Shown here in pieces: positions 36,893 through 46,961 of a DNA stretch of 64,000 bases (position 1 is its first letter; each line of letters opens with the position of its first letter). The notes beneath the pieces are model-generated. The model did no database searches. It had not been told where the DNA came from and was given only the letters and a program-made list of their open reading frames with translations. The position numbers and the translations under genes are program-made. Origin of the DNA: Aliivibrio sp. S3MY1 (lineage in GTDB: Bacteria > Pseudomonadota > Gammaproteobacteria > Enterobacterales > Vibrionaceae); contig NZ_JARACO010000007.1 in NCBI RefSeq assembly GCF_028765575.1, forward strand, positions 62,001 to 126,000. The letters are read 5' to 3'.

Positions 36893-37386
36893 TATAGGCT
36901 TGCCATGTCATCCCATTCGTCTTCAGACAAAAGTTTGTTAAGATCTACCAAGATAAGTAATTTGCCTTCACGGTTGCTAACGCCCTGAATAAACTTAGAG
37001 CTCTCGTCCGTGCCAACACTTGGCGTCGTATCAATTTCTGATGAACGTAAGTATACAACTTCAGCTACGCTATCTACAAGAATACCTATAACCTGACGCT
37101 CAGATTCTATAACGATAATACGTGTGTTATCTGTGATTTCACCTTGCATTAAGCCAAAGCGTGAACGAGTATCAATCACGGTTACGACATTACCACGAAG
37201 GTTGATAATCCCTAGAACGTAGTCTGGCGCGCCTGGTACTGGTGCAATTTCTGTATGACGTAATACTTCACGTACTTGCATTACATTGATGCCGTAAGTT
37301 TCTTCTTCTAACTGAAACGTTACCCACTGTAATACTTCATCATTCACTTGATCCTTACGGATCTCTACTTCATTAATCTGAGACAT
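36892..37386 (-). CDS. cheW: Chemotaxis coupling protein CheW
   Basis: CheW links receptors to CheA in polar arrays. A single CheW domain fills the chain (164 residues), with the conserved strand pattern VTFQLEEETYGINVMQVREVLR, the loop PGAPDYVLGIINLRGNVVTVIDTR and the segment EVVYLRSSEIDTTPS. It lies between parP and the DUF2802 gene. Confidence 0.96.
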   Translation of the reverse strand: MSQINEVEIRKDQVNDEVLQWVTFQLEEETYGINVMQVREVLRHTEIAPVPGAPDYVLGIINLRGNVVTVIDTRSRFGLMQGEITDNTRIIVIESERQVIGILVDSVAEVVYLRSSEIDTTPSVGTDESSKFIQGVSNREGKLLILVDLNKLLSEDEWDDMASL

Positions 37387-37416
37387 TCTATTTCCTCGTA
37401 CTCTTTAGAGCTATTT

Positions 37417-38585
<1,169 letters not shown>

Positions 38586-38586
<1 letters not shown>

Positions 38587-39353
38587 TAAGCTAATCTCTC
38601 CAAATAATTTAATAATGTTTTATAAGCAAAAACACCACGACTATTTGGCGATACAAATGACGGCGGCATTCTTTTTAAACTGGCATCTCTAAACTTAGTA
38701 TCAATAGGTACTGCGGATGCCCATACTTGCTCGGAATACATCGATTTCAGTTCCATTAATGACTGTAATGACGCATTAGTTCGCTTATCGTACATGGTAG
38801 GAATAATGGTAACACCAAACAAAGAAGGTTTATTTCTCTGCATGATATTCAGTGTTCTCATCATTCTCTCTAGCCCTTTCATTGCTAGAAACTCTGTCTG
38901 TACTGGGATCAAAATACGAGTGCTTGCCGCTAATGCATTAACCATCATTACTCCTAAAATAGGAGGGCAATCGATCAATACATAATCGTACTCATCTTCC
39001 AATGCTTTTAAAGCGCGTTTAAGTACTAATCCCATGCCGTTACGGTTACCCATTACGCGATCTAATGTTGCAAGAGACATATGTGCAGGGATAATGTCTA
39101 ACCCTGGTATGTCACTTTTTAAAACAAACGGCATAACGCTTGTTTTATTGATCGTTGATAATTGGAATAACTCAAATAAACTACAAGGTAAATCATCTGA
39201 ATCATAGCCTAAATACGTAGTTAACGAACCGTGAGGATCAGTATCGACCATAAGCACACGCTTACCACGCTGAGAAAGTAAACCAGCGAGGGTAATCGTT
39301 GTTGTTGTTTTACCAACACCACCTTTCTGGTTTGCTATGCTCCAGACAATCAT
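38586..39353 (-). CDS. parC: ParC, ParA-like ATPase for polar chemotaxis arrays
   Basis: This ParA/MinD-family ATPase positions chemotaxis arrays at the cell poles in Vibrio. The deviant Walker A KGGVGKTTT lies at residues 10-18, the Walker A' DTDPHGSLT near 38, and the Walker B segment YVLIDCPPILG near 122-132. The length is 255 residues. It lies between cheB and parP; no parB-like partner or parS site is near, consistent with a non-chromosome-segregation role. Confidence 0.93.
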
Positions 39354-39362
39354 TGCTATTTC

Positions 39363-40493
39363 CTACTTTAAACCCACTTCAACGAGCATTCTTTCTGCAA
39401 CACGTTCAAGTGGTAAACTTTCTGATGATAAACCTGCTTTATCTATCGCTTGAGGCATACCATAAACAACACAACTTTGCTCATCTTGAGACCAAATAGT
39501 CGCACCTGCCGCTTTTAGCATTCGACAGCCTTCACGACCATCTGCACCCATTCCTGTTAGGATCATAGAAAGTACTTTATCGCCATACACCTTAGCAGCA
39601 GACCCAAAAGTAACATCTACGCAGGGCTTATAGTTCATGCGCTCACCGCCGTCTAAGATCTTCAAACGAGAAGCCCCTGGACGACCATCAACCATCATCT
39701 GTAAACCACCCGGAGCAAGATAAGCACAGCCAGGTTTAAGAACATCCCCATCTTGTGCTTCTTTCACTTGGATGTTACACAAGTTGTTTAATCGTGCTGC
39801 AAAGGCCGCTGTAAAGGTTGCAGGCATATGCTGAACCAAAATAATCGGATGCGGATAATTAGCAGGAATGGCGGTTAGTATCTTTTGTAACGCAACAGGA
39901 CCTCCCGTTGAAGTCCCGATAGCGGTTAATTGATACTTTTTGCCTGTCGCTTTAAAACGCTGACCGACAGCAACTACTGGCACATTTTTGACTGGCGCTG
40001 CTGCTGTTAAAGTCGCAGAACGAGTCGTTGTTACTCGTGTTGTTGGTGCTATTGTTGCTGTCTGCGATGCCAATGAAGGACGGCGCATAAATGACTTTTT
40101 ACGTGCAATTTCAGCAATACGTTTTTGTAATAAGCTGACTGCTTCGTCTCTATTACGTGCGATATCTTCAAATTTCTTAGGTAAGAAATCCAAAGCGCCA
40201 GCATCTAAAGCATCAAGTGTTGCCTTAGCACCATCATGAGTAAGAGAAGAAAACATCAAGGTCGGCGTTGGGCAGACCTTCATGATTTCTTTCACCGCAG
40301 AGATGCCATCCATTACCGGCATCTCAATATCCATGGTGATAACATCTGGCTTTAATAATTTCGCTTTTTCTACTGCTTCTTTGCCGTTAACCGCAACATC
40401 GATCACCTCAAGACGAGGATCGGCATTGATGATTTCACTAACTCTACGACGAAAAAAACTTGAATCATCAACAACTAATACTTTTATTGCCAT
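39363..40493 (-). CDS. cheB: Chemotaxis response regulator protein-glutamate methylesterase CheB
   Basis: CheB removes methyl groups from receptors during adaptation. The N-terminal receiver has the phospho-acceptor Asp55 ([10 protein letters not shown]). A linker rich in Thr/Ala/Arg spans about 136-175. The C-terminal esterase has the catalytic triad Ser195 (GTSTGGP), His222 (QHMPATF) and Asp318 (GMGADG). The length is 376 residues. No cheR is in this window. Confidence 0.96.
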   Translation of the reverse strand: MAIKVLVVDDSSFFRRRVSEIINADPRLEVIDVAVNGKEAVEKAKLLKPDVITMDIEMPVMDGISAVKEIMKVCPTPTLMFSSLTHDGAKATLDALDAGALDFLPKKFEDIARNRDEAVSLLQKRIAEIARKKSFMRRPSLASQTATIAPTTRVTTTRSATLTAAAPVKNVPVVAVGQRFKATGKKYQLTAIGTSTGGPVALQKILTAIPANYPHPIILVQHMPATFTAAFAARLNNLCNIQVKEAQDGDVLKPGCAYLAPGGLQMMVDGRPGASRLKILDGGERMNYKPCVDVTFGSAAKVYGDKVLSMILTGMGADGREGCRMLKAAGATIWSQDEQSCVVYGMPQAIDKAGLSSESLPLERVAERMLVEVGLK

Positions 40494-40508
40494 GTTAATC
40501 CTTGTTCA

Positions 40509-42662
40509 TTAACACATACGAACTGCGTAACGTTTTAGCAAATTTGGAACATCAAGGATCAATGCAATATGTCCATCAGAGGTGATAGTCGCACCGGCCA
40601 TTCCTGGCGTACCTTGCAGCAATTCATCAAGAGGTTTAATGACCACTTCTTCTTGTCCAATCAGTGTATCTACAACAAAACCAACTCGTTGTGCTCCTAA
40701 TTGAATAATAACCACATGGCCTAGTCCTTTACGCTCTGTTTGATTAGAACCCTTAACTAACCAATCTTGCAAGAAGAACAATGGAATCGATTTTTCACGG
40801 ACAATCGTCGTTAACTGACCATCAACTATGTTTGTTTTCGATAAATCAAGATGGAAAATCTCGTTTACACTAGCTAAAGGTAATGCGAATGGTTGATTCG
40901 CAACACCTACCATTAAAGTAGGAAGTATTGCTAGTGTTAGTGGCACTTTAATTACAATCTTTGTGCCTTCACCCATGCTTGAATCAATATCAATAGATCC
41001 GTTTAGTTGGTTGATTGCAGTTTTAACTACATCCATACCTACACCACGACCTGAGATGTCTGAAATTTCAGTCTTCGTCGAGAAACCAGGGGCAAATATT
41101 AAGTTGTAACACTCTTTATTGGTTAATCGAGATGCTGCATCTGTATCCATTAAACCGCGAGTTACTGCAATACTACGAAGTTTATCAGCATCCATACCGC
41201 CACCATCATCAATGATGCTTAGTAAGATGTGATCCCCTTCTTGGGATGCAGATAAAATCACTTTACCAGTACGAGCTTTACCTAATTTCTCACGAGCTTC
41301 TGGCATTTCAATACCGTGATCCACAGAGTTACGAACTAAGTGAATCAATGGATCTGCAAGCGCTTCAACGAGGTTTTTATCTAAATCTGTTTCTTCACCG
41401 CGCATTTCTAGCACGATGTCTTTCTTTAACGTTCGAGCTAAATCACGAACAACTCGTGGGAATCGACCAAATACTTTCTTAATCGGTTGCATACGTGTTT
41501 TCATTACTGCGCCTTGTAGATCGGCAGTAACTACATCAAGATTTGAAACCGCTTTTGACATTTCTTCGTCATTGCTATTCAAACCTAAACTAACTAAACG
41601 GTTACGAACAAGAACTAACTCACCCACCATATTCATGATGTTATCAAGCGTTGATGTATCAACACGAACCGTGCTTTCCGCTTGAGACTTAGACTGTGGT
41701 TTAGCAGGTGTTTTTGCTACCGGTTTTACTTCCGGAGCTGGAGCTTGAGTTCTTGTTGCTACAGGAGTCGTTGGAGCTATTGCTGCCGCAGGTTTTACTG
41801 CTTGATCAAGTTCTTCATCTGTTGGCCCTTTACCTGAACCATGCAGTTGATCTAACAGTTTTTCAAACTCGTCATCACTCATAAGATCAGCATCACCAGC
41901 TAATACTTCATCAACAGATTGAGTATTAGCCGTTGGCGTTACTGGTGTTGGTGCTGTCGTTGCATTGGTTGGACTTTTACCCGAACCATGAAGCTCATCA
42001 AGTAGACGCTCAAATTCATCATCAGTAATGTCTCCATCCGCTGCAATTGCCGCAGTTGCTGGTGCTGGAGTTACTGGTACTGGAGTAGAAGAAGTACTTG
42101 ATGGAGCTGCACCTTTGCCGTGCAATTCATCTAGTAGTTTTTCAAATTCATCTTCAATAATATCATCTACCGAATCATGAATATTACTTTCAACAACAGG
42201 CTCTTGAGGAATAACAGCATCAACAACTGGAAGCTCAACGTCTACTGTTGCAGCCGCTATTTCATCTTCGGTTGCAGGCTTGCTTAAATGATGAAGCAGA
42301 TCCAATAATCGTTGTTCTGCTGGTTCTACTTTTTCACCATTTTGAACTGCGCTGAACATTACGTTTACGCTATCAAGAGTTTCTAAAATGGTATCCATTA
42401 GTTCAGAAGTAACTTTACGCTTACCCGTTCTAAGAATATCAAACACATTTTCAGCACCATGACAGGCATCAACAAGTTCTGTTAATGAAAGGAAGCCAGC
42501 GCCACCTTTTACAGTATGAAAACCACGGAAAATAGCATTTAATAAATCAGAATCATCAGGACGTTGTTCTAATTCAACTAATTGTTCAGAAAGTAGCTCA
42601 AGAATTTCTCCTGCTTCAATTAAGAAATCTTGCAGGATGTCTTCATCCATTTCAAAGCTCAT
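40509..42662 (-). CDS. cheA: Chemotaxis histidine kinase CheA
   Basis: This is the central kinase of the chemotaxis array (717 residues). The P1 phospho-site His49 lies in FHTVKGGAGFL. The linker (about 130-320) holds three copies of an acidic DDEFEKLLDELHGSGK-type motif at residues 171-184, 214-229 and 263-278. The dimerisation domain starts near STVRVDTSTLDNIMNMVGELV. The kinase domain has the N-box HLVRNSVDHGIE and the G-boxes DDGGGMD and GRGVGMDVV. A P5 CheW-like regulatory domain ends the chain. In Vibrio the linker contains the region used by ParC/ParP for polar localisation. Confidence 0.97.
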   Translation of the reverse strand: MSFEMDEDILQDFLIEAGEILELLSEQLVELEQRPDDSDLLNAIFRGFHTVKGGAGFLSLTELVDACHGAENVFDILRTGKRKVTSELMDTILETLDSVNVMFSAVQNGEKVEPAEQRLLDLLHHLSKPATEDEIAAATVDVELPVVDAVIPQEPVVESNIHDSVDDIIEDEFEKLLDELHGKGAAPSSTSSTPVPVTPAPATAAIAADGDITDDEFERLLDELHGSGKSPTNATTAPTPVTPTANTQSVDEVLAGDADLMSDDEFEKLLDQLHGSGKGPTDEELDQAVKPAAAIAPTTPVATRTQAPAPEVKPVAKTPAKPQSKSQAESTVRVDTSTLDNIMNMVGELVLVRNRLVSLGLNSNDEEMSKAVSNLDVVTADLQGAVMKTRMQPIKKVFGRFPRVVRDLARTLKKDIVLEMRGEETDLDKNLVEALADPLIHLVRNSVDHGIEMPEAREKLGKARTGKVILSASQEGDHILLSIIDDGGGMDADKLRSIAVTRGLMDTDAASRLTNKECYNLIFAPGFSTKTEISDISGRGVGMDVVKTAINQLNGSIDIDSSMGEGTKIVIKVPLTLAILPTLMVGVANQPFALPLASVNEIFHLDLSKTNIVDGQLTTIVREKSIPLFFLQDWLVKGSNQTERKGLGHVVIIQLGAQRVGFVVDTLIGQEEVVIKPLDELLQGTPGMAGATITSDGHIALILDVPNLLKRYAVRMC

Positions 42663-42671
42663 AATATTCCT

Positions 42672-43388
42672 CTAAAATCCTAGACTGGCTAATAGGTCAT
42701 CAACGTCATCTTGAGATGCAACCGCATCTTCACGTTCATGTGGGTTTAAAATAGGACCTTCAGCTTGAGAAGGTTTATTAAGTTCGTCTTGTTCACCAAG
42801 TCGCTCTTCTACTTTAAACAAAGTCAAAATATCAACCAATCGGTCTTCAACTTCTTGAACTAACGTAATTACTCGTTTAATAATTTGACCGGTAAGGTCT
42901 TGAAAATCTTGTGCCATCAGGATGTTAGTCAGCTCATTGCGTAGCTCTGAGCTATTCCCTTCAACTTGAGTAAGTAGACCATCAATGTTGTGACATAACG
43001 CTTTGAATTGAGTAAGCTCAATTCTGCCTTTCATTAAGCTGTTCCATTGAGGACGTACTTGAAGTAGCCCTTCATGCAACTCGTCAGCAATAGGAAATGA
43101 ACGGTCAACAGCATCCATTGTTTTATTGGCTGCTATTTCAGTCTTATCAATCACATATTGCAAACGATCACGTGCATCTGGGATCTCATCATTAGCAATC
43201 GCAACAACTCGGTGATCAAGCTTAAAATTCTTTAATGACTCATGAAGATCACGAGTTAAAGAACCAATCTCTTGAAGCATCAGAGGTCCACTAGCAAGCG
43301 CTAATGAAGCAACGATTTGATCCGCTTCTTCTTGCTTGCCTGCTTCTAATAAAGCAACAAGCTCCTTGGCATCAGTTAATGAAATCAT
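42672..43388 (-). CDS. cheZ: CheY-P phosphatase CheZ
   Basis: CheZ speeds dephosphorylation of CheY-P. This is a long helical hairpin protein (238 residues) with the active-site segment ILMAQDFQDLTGQIIKRV near residues 157-174, whose glutamine inserts into the CheY site. The C-terminal tail VDDLLASLGF is the CheY-binding helix. It lies between cheY and cheA. Confidence 0.96.
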   Translation of the reverse strand: MISLTDAKELVALLEAGKQEEADQIVASLALASGPLMLQEIGSLTRDLHESLKNFKLDHRVVAIANDEIPDARDRLQYVIDKTEIAANKTMDAVDRSFPIADELHEGLLQVRPQWNSLMKGRIELTQFKALCHNIDGLLTQVEGNSSELRNELTNILMAQDFQDLTGQIIKRVITLVQEVEDRLVDILTLFKVEERLGEQDELNKPSQAEGPILNPHEREDAVASQDDVDDLLASLGF

Positions 43389-43421
43389 CTTATTGGTTAA
43401 TCCTTACCGAGCAACATTGAC

Positions 43422-43802
43422 TTATAAACGTTCAAAAATCTTGTCTAATTTTTCTTTCAATGTTGCGGCTGTAAATGGTTTAACAATATAACCATTTACA
43501 CCAGCTTGAGCCGCTTCAATGATTTGTTCGCGTTTCGCTTCAGCGGTGATCATTAATACAGGTAAATGCTTCAATTCGTCATCGGCACGAATTGTTTTTA
43601 GCAAGTCGATCCCTTGCATCCCTGGCATGTTCCAATCTGTTACTACAAAATCGAAACCACCTTTTTTAAGCAGTGGCAATGCTGTTAAACCATCATCCGC
43701 TTCTTGGGTGTTGTTAAAACCTAAGTCACGTAATAAGTTTTTTACAATACGACGCATTGTTGAGAAATCATCAACAATAAGGATCTTCATGTTTTTATTC
43801 AA
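43422..43802 (-). CDS. cheY: Chemotaxis response regulator CheY
   Basis: CheY-P binds FliM (53930-54964) to switch motor rotation. This is a single receiver domain with the acidic pocket ILIVDDF, phospho-acceptor Asp in VVTDWNMPG, the conserved Thr in MITAEA and Lys in IVKPF. I start at the TTG at 43802, which follows GGAGG by 5 bases. The first ATG at 43790 lacks a ribosome site, but would also give a complete domain. The sequence after [13 protein letters not shown] matches Vibrio CheY3, the copy active in polar-flagellar chemotaxis. Confidence 0.95.
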   Translation of the reverse strand: MNKNMKILIVDDFSTMRRIVKNLLRDLGFNNTQEADDGLTALPLLKKGGFDFVVTDWNMPGMQGIDLLKTIRADDELKHLPVLMITAEAKREQIIEAAQAGVNGYIVKPFTAATLKEKLDKIFERL

Positions 43803-43838
43803 AATCGCCTCCAGTGAGGGCAAAGTAACGGGATTTAA

Positions 43839-44570
43839 TTATTCTACTGTCCAAGTTGATAACTTGGCCCGTAGTCGTTGCATTGATTGGCTATGTATTT
43901 GGCTAACACGAGATTCGCTTACACCAATAACGGCACCAATTTCTTTTAGGTTTAACTCTTCATCGTAGTAAAGGGATAAAACCAAAGCTTCTCTTTCTGG
44001 GAGGGTTTTAATCGCCTCCACAAGAGCCAGTCTAAAATGTTCGTCGGCAACACCTTGAAATGGAATATTATCGTCGGTTTGTTCTTCTGTTACTATTACA
44101 TCATCAGAAACACCTAAATCTTCCATGCCGACCAGTTTACCGCAATTTACATCATTCAGTATCTGATAATACTCATCTAAGGGTAATTCTAAATACTCGG
44201 CTATCTCTTTATCGGTCGGTTCACGAGAAAGTTTAGCTTCAAGAGCTTTAATTGCTGCATTTACCATTCTACTATTTTTATGAACAGAGCGAGGAACCCA
44301 GTCTCCACGTCGAATTTCATCCAACATTGAACCACGAATTCGGATACCGGCGTAAGTTTCAAAACTTGCGCCCTTGCTACCATCATAATTTTTCTGGGCT
44401 TCCAACAGACCGATCATGCCAGACTGAATAAGATCATCAACCAATACACTCGCAGGTAATCTAGCCATTAAATGGTGGGCAATACGTTTCACTAAATCAG
44501 AATATCGTTCTAAAAATGCTTTCTGACTGTTTACATTGCCTTTATGATCGTATGTTAAGCCATCAGACAT
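43839..44570 (-). CDS. fliA: RNA polymerase sigma factor FliA (sigma-28)
   Basis: This sigma factor directs late flagellar genes (flagellins, motor and receptor genes). Region 2 is visible in LVKRIAHHLMARLPASVLVDDLIQSGMIGLLEA, region 3 near residues 90-130, and region 4 with the helix-turn-helix NLKEIGAVIGVSESRVSQIHSQ near 206-227. The length is 243 residues. It overlaps flhG by eight bases and precedes cheY in the same operon. Confidence 0.97.
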   Translation of the reverse strand: MSDGLTYDHKGNVNSQKAFLERYSDLVKRIAHHLMARLPASVLVDDLIQSGMIGLLEAQKNYDGSKGASFETYAGIRIRGSMLDEIRRGDWVPRSVHKNSRMVNAAIKALEAKLSREPTDKEIAEYLELPLDEYYQILNDVNCGKLVGMEDLGVSDDVIVTEEQTDDNIPFQGVADEHFRLALVEAIKTLPEREALVLSLYYDEELNLKEIGAVIGVSESRVSQIHSQSMQRLRAKLSTWTVE

Positions 44571-45453
44571 AATCGTCCTCTACTTCACTTGATTTTTCAT
44601 TTCGTAATAATTTCTCTACGAAGAATTCCAAATGACCACTTGGAACCTTTGGTACTGGCCAAGTAACCACTTTATTTGCTAACGACTTCATCGCTAGTGC
44701 TGCTGGAGAACGTGGGTAAGCATCTACAACAACCTTTTGTTTTCTAACAGATAAGCGTACTTTCTCATCAAGAGGAATACAAGCAACAAGTTCCATGTTT
44801 GCAGACAAGAATCGATCGGTCACTAACGTTAATTTAGCAAACAATTCTCTACCTTCTCGATAGCTTCTCACCATGTTCGCCACAATTTTAAATCGCTGAA
44901 CATTATGCTCTCGACTTAGCAATTTGATCAGTGCATACGCATCAGTAATTGATGTCGGTTCATCACAAACAACAACAAGTACATCTTGAGCTGCACGTGA
45001 AAAGCTTGTTACCATATCAGATATACCAGCCGCTGTATCTATTAACAAGATATCAATCTCATCTTCTAGGCTACTAAAAGCTCGAATAAGTCCTGCATGC
45101 TGCGTTGGTGTTAACTCTGCCATCGATTTTGAGCCTGAAGTGGCAGGAATTAATTTAACTCCATATGGCCCTTCAACGATAATATCTTGTAACTCACACT
45201 CACCATCAAGCACATGACCGAGGTTTTTATGTGCTCGTACTCCAAGCATAATATCAATATTTGCTAAACCAAGATCACCATCGAGTACCATCACTTTCTT
45301 TCCTTGCTGAGCAAGTGACAATGCTAAATTCAATGTTACGTTTGTTTTACCTACACCGCCTTTACCACCTGTTACAGCAACCACTTTGGTCAACGTAGGT
45401 TTCGTCAGTCGTCGTAATCCACTAGCCTGATCGTATATATTATTATCAATCAT
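44563..45453 (-). CDS. flhG: Flagellar number regulator FlhG (MinD/ParA-like ATPase)
   Basis: FlhG (FleN) limits flagellar number, acting against FlhF and on the master regulator FlrA in related species. Residues 31-40 hold the deviant Walker A KGGVGKTNV. The A' segment DGDLGLANIDIMLG follows near 58, and the LLIDTAAGIS strand near 135. The length is 296 residues. The start overlaps the flhF stop by four bases (ATGA). Confidence 0.95.
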   Translation of the reverse strand: MIDNNIYDQASGLRRLTKPTLTKVVAVTGGKGGVGKTNVTLNLALSLAQQGKKVMVLDGDLGLANIDIMLGVRAHKNLGHVLDGECELQDIIVEGPYGVKLIPATSGSKSMAELTPTQHAGLIRAFSSLEDEIDILLIDTAAGISDMVTSFSRAAQDVLVVVCDEPTSITDAYALIKLLSREHNVQRFKIVANMVRSYREGRELFAKLTLVTDRFLSANMELVACIPLDEKVRLSVRKQKVVVDAYPRSPAALAMKSLANKVVTWPVPKVPSGHLEFFVEKLLRNEKSSEVEDDYV

Positions 45454-46928
45454 AAGTTGTTTGCCTCTGGCGTGTCACTATTCCAGAAATGAGGGTCCTT
45501 TTCCGTCGTCTTTTCTAGTAATTCATTTGCTTTTGCTACTAAGTATTTTGGCTGTGCAAGTACAATATCTTCAGGCACACGCTGTCCATTCGCAATATAG
45601 GCAATAGGCAATCCGTTTTCAATGGTTACACTAATTAGCTCACCTAAACTTAGTGATTCATCAATTTTACTTAAAATGCATCCCGATAATGGAATACGTT
45701 TAAAATGGTCTATCGTTTCTTGTAAAACACGTCGCTGCGCTGTCGCAGGCATAACTAAATAGCTACTGATATTTGAGCCGCTGTGTTCCATTAAAGTGTC
45801 TAGCTGCTCAGTCAATCGAACATCTCGTTGACCCATTCCTGCGGTATCAACAAGAATCAGTCGGCGATTGCGCAGTTGATGTAATACTGCCGCTAATTCA
45901 TCAGCATCCTTTGCGATACGTACTGGGCACCCCATAATACGACCATAAATAGCTAACTGCTCTTGAGCTCCGATTCTGAAAGTATCTGTTGTGACTAGCG
46001 CGACTTGGTCTGAACCATATTCCATTGCAGCTCTTGCTGCTAGTTTTGCAATTGTCGTTGTCTTACCAACACCTGTTGGCCCTAGTAACGCAACAATACC
46101 TCCACGCGATAAGGTATCAACTTTAGCGGTTGGGATCTGCTCTGCAAGTAATTTAAGCAAAGCTGACCACGCATCTTTAGGCACGGTATCTTCTGGAATA
46201 TAACACGCAAGCTGGTCGGCAAGCTCTGCTGATAGACCCATTTTCTCTAAACGTTTGATCAACATCGCACGTAATGGTTCACGTCTTTCAACTTCTTGCC
46301 ACATTAAACCAGAAACTTGATGCTCTAATAAACGACGAATAGACGACATTTCTGAACGCATGTTTTCTAAATCTTCATTAGTGTCATGCTTAGAGCGGCG
46401 GCCTTTCTCATAACGAGAAGGGTCTAATTTAGGTTGTAATGGCGTATTTTTTTGTCCAATGGGATCATCTGAAATAAGGTGCGCTAAATTTGGGTTATTT
46501 TGAATCGCACGAGTCATTCCTGATGTATCTAATTTAGACGTTTGTGGTTTTACTGATGAATAAGATTCTGTCGGCTTATTTTGAAATTTAGACTGACGCT
46601 TTAGCAGCGCTGCTAAACTGTCTTCTTCTCGATCTGCGTATTTAGGCTCAGATACATTGGACTCTGAATTTGAACCATATTGTTTGATCATATTTGCAAA
46701 ACGACGTGTCATTGACCCTTTGCCTACACTCACTTTATCCTCTTCAATACGTCGAGGGGTTTGTGTTGATAACGATCCTTTATCTACACTAGGATCAATC
46801 GCTGCAACGATCTCAATACCGCCAGTTACTTTTTTATTTGACATAATGACAGCATCGACACCAAGCTCTTCTTTTACTTGAACCAGAGCAGAACGCATGT
46901 CTTTTGCAAAAAATCGTTTAATTTTCAA
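45450..46928 (-). CDS. flhF: Flagellar biosynthesis GTPase FlhF
   Basis: FlhF is an SRP-type GTPase that recruits the flagellar base to the cell pole. The N-terminal basic B domain (1-200) is low in conservation. The NG domain contains the P-loop GPTGVGKTTTIAKLAAR near residues 278-294, DTFRIGAQEQL, DTAGMGQRD and SKIDE. The length is 492 residues. It is co-transcribed with flhA and flhG. Confidence 0.96.
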   Translation of the reverse strand: MKIKRFFAKDMRSALVQVKEELGVDAVIMSNKKVTGGIEIVAAIDPSVDKGSLSTQTPRRIEEDKVSVGKGSMTRRFANMIKQYGSNSESNVSEPKYADREEDSLAALLKRQSKFQNKPTESYSSVKPQTSKLDTSGMTRAIQNNPNLAHLISDDPIGQKNTPLQPKLDPSRYEKGRRSKHDTNEDLENMRSEMSSIRRLLEHQVSGLMWQEVERREPLRAMLIKRLEKMGLSAELADQLACYIPEDTVPKDAWSALLKLLAEQIPTAKVDTLSRGGIVALLGPTGVGKTTTIAKLAARAAMEYGSDQVALVTTDTFRIGAQEQLAIYGRIMGCPVRIAKDADELAAVLHQLRNRRLILVDTAGMGQRDVRLTEQLDTLMEHSGSNISSYLVMPATAQRRVLQETIDHFKRIPLSGCILSKIDESLSLGELISVTIENGLPIAYIANGQRVPEDIVLAQPKYLVAKANELLEKTTEKDPHFWNSDTPEANNL

Positions 46929-46961
46929 TATCGTATTCCTGCGCTAAATAAGTCGACACAA

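Noticed and set aside
43519-43968. 149-codon plus-strand open frame opposite cheY and the fliA end
   Set aside because: It spans two real minus-strand genes, lacks a ribosome site and shows no recognisable domain.
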